Part shown: piece after piece, positions 20,952 through 25,219 of the stretch | Layout: the number at the start of each line of letters is the position of its first letter | How positions within the stretch are numbered: position 1 is the first letter of the stretch | The notes under the pieces: model-generated | What the model was told of the DNA's origin: nothing | Database searches by the model: none | What the model saw: only the letters and a program-made list of their open reading frames with translations | Program-made: the position numbers and the translations under genes | Source of the DNA: an uncultured Oscillospiraceae bacterium | Lineage (GTDB): Bacteria > Bacillota > Clostridia > Oscillospirales > Acutalibacteraceae | Assembly: GCA_900543395.1 (NCBI GenBank) | Contig: UQQT01000035.1 | Span: forward strand, 1-25,219 | Reading direction: 5' to 3' | DNA length: 25,219 nucleotides

Positions 20952-23747
20952 ATGAAAATCACTAAAAAAGCATTAGCGATACTTTTATCGATACTGATGC
21001 TTACGGCCGTAATGCCGATAGCGGTATCGGCGGCGGGTGCTGTCGAGTACAGTGCCGACGGCGTGACTTACCAAAATGCGCCGACTCTTGCCGACGCTTT
21101 CGCTTCGGTTTCCGACGGCGGATTTGTTAAGCTTAACGATAATATCACTGTTGACAGAACTGTTACGGTTGATAAAAACGTTACTCTTTTCGGAAACGGC
21201 TTCACCGTAATGAGAGCGGACAGCTTCACCGGTGCGGTATTTGTATCCGATTATTCGGGCTCTACCCCGATAAAGGCGTTCTTTTATAATACCGTTGTCG
21301 AAGGAAACAGAAATTCCGTGAACGCAAACTACCCGCTTTTTAACATTAAGAGCGGAGAAATTCATTTTACCGCTGTTTCGCTTATTAATAATAAATCGTC
21401 GAATAACGGCGGAGGCGTCAGCATCGGCACGGAAACGGGAAGCAAAAAAGCTTTTCTTACTCTTGATTCCGCCTCGAAAATAATTAATTGCTCGGCTTCC
21501 TACGGCGGTGCGGTAATAATTTTGAAAAACGGCGAGGTTGTTTCGAACGGAGCTGTTATTAAAGCCTGTTCGTCCTCTAATGACGGCGGTGCTGTATGTC
21601 TTGCAAGACAGGGTGCAAAGATGACTATGAATGCCGGCAGCATTACCGGCTGTTCGGCTCAGGGCTGGGGCGGAGCGATTTCAAATGAAATAGGCACACT
21701 CGTTCTCAACGGAGTAACCATTAAGGATAACTTCGTTTATAACGGCGGACTCGGCGGCGGTGTATTCGCAAACCAGTACAAAGCCGACGGAACAAACGAT
21801 TCTTCTATAACTCTTGCAGGCGCGTGCGTTATTACGGATAACTATTCCGTAGCTTCCGACGGAACGCATAATGCCTCTAACTTATACATTTATACTAAGG
21901 ACGCGGGCAATGATATCCCTAAGATAACGCTTGCCGATGATTTTGCTCCTGCGGCGAACGTAAGTATTACGGTTGACGATTCTAACGTTAATGCAAACGA
22001 TTTTCTTACGGGAGATCTTTCAAAGATTCACAATAATCTTGTAAGCGATACGGAAGGCTATTTCTATTCATATAACCCTGAAACCGGAACTGCCGATTAT
22101 AAACAGGGTACAAAAATTATTCTTAACGCCGCGGGCGGAACGTGCGAGAGCAAGTTCGTATACGCAGACTCCGTATACGGCGATCTTCCTAAACCCTATA
22201 AAGTAAATTATGCTTTCGCAGGCTGGTTCACGGCTTCTGTCGGCGGAACACAGATTACCGCGGATACTCCGATAACTTCCGATTCTCCCAGAACTCTTTA
22301 CGCACATTGGAACATTGCCGAGATTACTTATGTTAAAAACGGCAAAACGTACGGTGCAATGACGCTTGACGAGGCTGTCGAAGAGGCGCAGGACGGAGGA
22401 ATTATTACCGTTTTCAAAAATACTGCAATATCAAAGACAGTTGTAATTGATAAGAACATAGCGATCAAGAGCGCGAGCGGCGCAAATATCTCCACAATTT
22501 CGCGTTCGGTCGGATTCAAGGGCACAATGTTCAGCATAGGCTCACAGGGCGAAAATCCCATCAACGTTAATTTGTCGAATATTATTATCGACGGTGCGTA
22601 TGTTTATCCCGCAGGCACTGCGGAGGAGGATATGCTTGCCGTTGAAACAGGATCTGTTTTGCAGATCAATAAATCAATAGCCGATATTTCGGGAGTTACG
22701 ATTAAGAACAGTTACGCGGCTCGTTATTGCAGCGCGATCGTCGTTAATTCTGCTTCTGCCGATGTAACCATGGATTCGTCTATAATCGAATCCTGTACAT
22801 CTCCTTTAGGCGGAGCAGTAAACGTAGTTTCCGGTAAATTCACGTTAAGCAATTCCGAAATTAAATCCTGCTACGCTTCGCAGTCGGGCGGTGCATTATA
22901 TATCGACGGCGCGTCGGCTGAATGTACGCTGATTAACGATAAAATAACCGGATGCTCGGCAAAAGCCTACGGCGGTGCTGTTTGTCTTAATGAAGGTACA
23001 CTCACTGTAAATTCCGCTTCAATTACTTCAAACAATGTTGCCTCAAACGGTAAAGGCGGCGCTGTTGCCGTTTACCCCGCGGCGACGTTCAATATTAAAG
23101 GTCTTGTAAACATCAGCGGAAACTACTGCGGTAAAATCGGAGATGATTCTTCGTTTGAACAGAATGTTTACTTTATCGGAGAGTCAAAGGTTAATGTTAC
23201 GGGTGCGCTTGATATAAAATCCGAAATTGGTATCTCCTCTGACTCGGAATTCTCCGACGGCAAGACGATAAACTGTATCGAAACTGCAAGCGACGTTCCC
23301 GCTTCATCCGTTACGGGTATATTCTTTACCGATACCGGTAAGCTTTATGTTTTCCCGCAGGGAAGCAGTTTTGCGGTATGGGAGGCTTATAAGGTAACGC
23401 TTGATCCCAATAAGAGCACCTGCGATGTTCCCTATATTATCGTTCAGTCAGACGCTTTCCTCGGTGAGCTTCCCGTTCCCGCGGGCAGAGACGGATTTAC
23501 ATTCGCAGGATGGTTTGATTCGCCGAAATACGGTACCGGCAAGCAGTACACGGAGAACTCGACCGTTAATTCGAATATCACGCTTTATGCCCAGTGGAGC
23601 AACGACAATGCGCTTGACAACAATCCTCTCGCTGTTATCGGCCGTTTCTTTACAAGAATCGGCGAGATTATGAAGATAGTATTTAACTTCCTTAAAAACC
23701 TCTTCAGCGGCAGAGGCGGTATTGACGATATCATTACCAATAAATAA
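20952..23747 (+). CDS. Large secreted protein: duplicated beta-helix plus InlB B-repeat, helical C-terminal tail
   Basis: A 931-residue extracellular protein. The signal peptide ends near residue 27 (LLSILMLTAVMPIAVSA). Two modules of similar layout follow. Module 1 (about 30-453) starts with a duty-like segment (YQNAPTLADAFASVSDGG), then right-handed beta-helix repeats (NNGGGVSIG, SYGGAVII, NDGGAVCLA, GWGGAISN) and ends in an InlB B-repeat/Flg_new domain (YAFAGWFTASVGGTQI...YAHW). Module 2 (about 455-884) repeats this order (YGAMTLDEAVEEAQDGG, LGGAVNV, QSGGALYI, AYGGAVCL; FTFAGWFDSPKYGTG...YAQW). The last 45 residues are an amphipathic, hydrophobic-rich helix (RIGEIMKIVFNFLKNLFSG). There is no LPXTG motif. 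The ATG at 20952 follows GGAGGAA by about 6 nt. Likely roles are adhesion or glycan binding at the cell surface; this is inferred from the domains. No catalytic residues were identified. Confidence 0.88.
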   Translation: MKITKKALAILLSILMLTAVMPIAVSAAGAVEYSADGVTYQNAPTLADAFASVSDGGFVKLNDNITVDRTVTVDKNVTLFGNGFTVMRADSFTGAVFVSDYSGSTPIKAFFYNTVVEGNRNSVNANYPLFNIKSGEIHFTAVSLINNKSSNNGGGVSIGTETGSKKAFLTLDSASKIINCSASYGGAVIILKNGEVVSNGAVIKACSSSNDGGAVCLARQGAKMTMNAGSITGCSAQGWGGAISNEIGTLVLNGVTIKDNFVYNGGLGGGVFANQYKADGTNDSSITLAGACVITDNYSVASDGTHNASNLYIYTKDAGNDIPKITLADDFAPAANVSITVDDSNVNANDFLTGDLSKIHNNLVSDTEGYFYSYNPETGTADYKQGTKIILNAAGGTCESKFVYADSVYGDLPKPYKVNYAFAGWFTASVGGTQITADTPITSDSPRTLYAHWNIAEITYVKNGKTYGAMTLDEAVEEAQDGGIITVFKNTAISKTVVIDKNIAIKSASGANISTISRSVGFKGTMFSIGSQGENPINVNLSNIIIDGAYVYPAGTAEEDMLAVETGSVLQINKSIADISGVTIKNSYAARYCSAIVVNSASADVTMDSSIIESCTSPLGGAVNVVSGKFTLSNSEIKSCYASQSGGALYIDGASAECTLINDKITGCSAKAYGGAVCLNEGTLTVNSASITSNNVASNGKGGAVAVYPAATFNIKGLVNISGNYCGKIGDDSSFEQNVYFIGESKVNVTGALDIKSEIGISSDSEFSDGKTINCIETASDVPASSVTGIFFTDTGKLYVFPQGSSFAVWEAYKVTLDPNKSTCDVPYIIVQSDAFLGELPVPAGRDGFTFAGWFDSPKYGTGKQYTENSTVNSNITLYAQWSNDNALDNNPLAVIGRFFTRIGEIMKIVFNFLKNLFSGRGGIDDIITNK

Positions 23748-23768
23748 ACCGTAAAAAACAATAACGGG

Positions 23769-23799
23769 GGAACCGATGATTTTGTCGGTTCCTCTTTTT
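23769..23799 (+). terminator. Terminator of the secreted repeat-protein gene
   Basis: GGAACCGA (23769-23776) pairs with TCGGTTCC (23785-23792), followed by tcTTTTT. Confidence 0.85.
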
Positions 23800-23844
23800 A
23801 ATTGTTATATTTATGTTACACGGATTTTAAATTTTTAAATTATC

Positions 23845-23873
23845 TCGACATCGATTATTTAATATGATAAAAT
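23845..23873 (+). promoter_or_regulatory. Promoter of the lipase gene
   Basis: TCGACA (23845-23850), 17-nt spacer, TAAAAT (23868-23873) with an extended -10 (TGATAAAAT). Confidence 0.55.
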
Positions 23874-23906
23874 TATTATAAATAATAATTGGAAAGGAAG
23901 AATGAG

Positions 23907-25061
23907 ATGAGCAAAATTATTTCAATTTTTATGACGATTATAATGTTTTTGTTCCCGGCTGCGAATATTCCCGAGGTAAATGTTGATAAGACGGAGTTTA
24001 ACACAGATTATACTTATGTTCTCGTTCACGGATTCGCAGGATGGGGCGATTATAATTGGTATAATAAACTGCTTCCGTACTGGGGCGTCAGAAACGGCGA
24101 TTTAACAAAATATCTCGGCGCAAGAGGCTTTGACGTTCACGCCGCGACCGTTTCTCCGACTTCGAGCGCGTGGGACAGAGCGTGCGAGCTTTACGCACAG
24201 CTTACCGGTACCGTAACCGATTACGGCAAGGCGCACAGTGAGGAGTGCAATCACGCAAGATACGGTAAGGATTATTCGGATTCGAGACTTATATCAGACT
24301 GGAGCGCGGACAAGAAAGTAAATCTTGTCGGACACTCGTTCGGCGGAGCGACTGTTCGTATGCTTGCATGGCTTATGGCTAACGGAAGCGAGGAGGAAAT
24401 GAATTCGGGTACGGACGTTTCCGAGCTTTTCAAGGGCGGAAAAGCAGATTGGGTTTACTCCGTTATAACGCTTTCTTCGCCTCACAACGGAACGTCGAGC
24501 TATGACGTTCAGCTTACGCTCGAAAACGATCCGAATGCGACCGCGCAGGAAAAGATGATAGCGAAGGTAATGCTCGGGATCTCGGATAAGCTCTCCGACG
24601 GCAGAGTCGAATCCGATACTGCAATTTATGAAATGCAGATAGACAACGCCATGGCTTTAAACGAAAAAGTCGGAACTGTAGACAGCGTTTACTACTTCTC
24701 GTACGCATGCGACGGAACAATTGTCGGCGAGGACGGAGTACGCCGTTCCGACGACGAGGTTTTGAGCGGTATGTATAAGATATGCTCGGACAGACTCGTC
24801 AATTTCACGGGAGTTACACCGAACGGATATGTAATCGATGAAAAGTGGCAGGCAAACGACGGACTTATAAACACTTATTCCGCGCTCGCTCCGATAGGTG
24901 CGCCGAGCGTTGAATTCGATAAGGACAATATTAATCCCGGAGTTTGGAACGTTATGCCCGTTCAGAGGGGAAGTCATACGACTCTCCAGGGCGGGATGAC
25001 GGATTATTTCAATTCAAGACTGTTCTTTGTCAATCTGTTTTCAATGATTGATAAAATTTAA
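23907..25061 (+). CDS. Secreted triacylglycerol lipase, family I.5 (zinc type)
   Basis: A 384-residue lipase. N-terminal hydrophobic export signal (MSKIISIFMTIIMFLFPAAN), oxyanion HGFAGWGDYN (41-50) and nucleophile elbow VGHSFGG (Ser144). The lid/zinc region is strikingly like Geobacillus and staphylococcal lipases: SSAWDRACELYAQL (Asp90), KAHSEECNHARYGKDY (His110 and His116, spaced by 6 as in the zinc site). The fourth zinc ligand position reads SDTAIYEMQ (Glu242), where Geobacillus enzymes have Asp. The catalytic His is likely in QRGSHTTLQGG. Such enzymes release fatty acids from long-chain triacylglycerols outside the cell. ATG 23907 is preferred because AGGAAG precedes it by 6 nt; a TTG six codons earlier is possible but lacks an SD. 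Confidence 0.9.
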   Translation: MSKIISIFMTIIMFLFPAANIPEVNVDKTEFNTDYTYVLVHGFAGWGDYNWYNKLLPYWGVRNGDLTKYLGARGFDVHAATVSPTSSAWDRACELYAQLTGTVTDYGKAHSEECNHARYGKDYSDSRLISDWSADKKVNLVGHSFGGATVRMLAWLMANGSEEEMNSGTDVSELFKGGKADWVYSVITLSSPHNGTSSYDVQLTLENDPNATAQEKMIAKVMLGISDKLSDGRVESDTAIYEMQIDNAMALNEKVGTVDSVYYFSYACDGTIVGEDGVRRSDDEVLSGMYKICSDRLVNFTGVTPNGYVIDEKWQANDGLINTYSALAPIGAPSVEFDKDNINPGVWNVMPVQRGSHTTLQGGMTDYFNSRLFFVNLFSMIDKI

Positions 25062-25072
25062 AATGAAAAAGG

Positions 25073-25090
25073 CGGGGGCTTTAACCCCCG
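25073..25090 (+). terminator. GC-rich hairpin after the lipase gene
   Basis: CGGGGG (25073-25078) pairs with CCCCCG (25085-25090) around ctttaa, 11 nt after the stop. There is no T-run on the plus strand. On the minus strand the A-run upstream reads as Ts, so it could stop transcripts entering from the right. Confidence 0.5.
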
Positions 25091-25092
25091 TC

Positions 25093-25127
25093 ACAGCGTG
25101 TCGAAAAAGTAGTTTTCGACACGCTGT
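25093..25127. repeat. 15-bp perfect palindrome
   Basis: ACAGCGTGTCGAAAA (25093-25107), loop AGTAG, TTTTCGACACGCTGT (25113-25127). A very stable hairpin with no T-tail; possibly a dispersed intergenic repeat. Confidence 0.75.
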
Positions 25128-25132
25128 AAGAC

Positions 25133-25170
25133 TGCCGGGAATGTGCCTGAATTTCGTTTTCTTCCCGGCA
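25133..25170. repeat. 9-bp inverted repeat with 20-nt loop
   Basis: TGCCGGGAA (25133-25141) and TTCCCGGCA (25162-25170). The third palindrome in a row after the lipase gene. The remaining bases to 25219 hold no recognisable gene. Confidence 0.6.
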
Positions 25171-25219
25171 CTCTGCAACACCTAAAACTTTACAAGCATT
25201 GTGTCGTATGACAGTGTTT

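Noticed and set aside
1..25219. tRNA or rRNA genes
   Set aside because: No cloverleaf with the GGTTCRANNCC arm or conserved rRNA segments was seen on either strand by eye.

Overview
The window reads as chromosomal DNA of an anaerobic gut-type Firmicute of class Clostridia. The basis is strong Shine-Dalgarno (SD) sites before most genes, moderate GC, a SCIFF ranthipeptide with its maturase (a Clostridia hallmark), InlB-type repeats in a secreted protein, and TnpV/AbrB modules. The species cannot be named from sequence alone. I see no rRNA, tRNA or CRISPR array.

Layout. Positions 1-4626 are accessory DNA. A TnpV remnant at the left edge is joined to a truncated alphaCTD-like gene. Then come an HTH-AAA-PD-(D/E)XK protein, a MATE exporter with a clear promoter, and an intact abrB-tnpV pair. 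The two TnpV copies share 186 bp in direct orientation (about 94% identical by eye) and bracket about 4.2 kb. Positions 4730-7321 hold two minus-strand genes: an unknown membrane-anchored protein and a TIR-domain protein with nine and a half MORN repeats. Positions 7588-11641 hold a DHDPS-family lyase/aldolase, then scfA (precursor, with a seventh cysteine), an intrinsic terminator, scfB (radical SAM maturase) and a PLP-dependent Orn/Lys/Arg-decarboxylase-family gene 1 nt after scfB.

Positions 11660-14416 hold a secreted GH29 alpha-L-fucosidase and a divergent Gfo/Idh/MocA oxidoreductase. Positions 14430-17241 hold housekeeping genes on the minus strand (folD overlapping lgt, then yebC), with a 161-bp nested-palindrome element between yebC and lgt. 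Positions 17396-20769 hold a membrane-anchored alpha/beta hydrolase (plus) and a lipoprotein plus TM-anchored beta-propeller pair (minus). Positions 20952-25061 hold a 931-aa secreted protein with a duplicated beta-helix/InlB architecture and a secreted zinc-type family I.5 lipase. The window ends in three consecutive palindromes.

How it fits together. The right two thirds look like a gut-surface lifestyle region: fucosidase, secreted repeat protein, lipase, lipoproteins and Lgt. The clearest known specialised system is the SCIFF locus. The least described candidates are the TIR-MORN protein, the SD-hairpin-ATG leader of the DHDPS-family gene, and the structured non-coding elements at 16331-16491 and 25073-25170.
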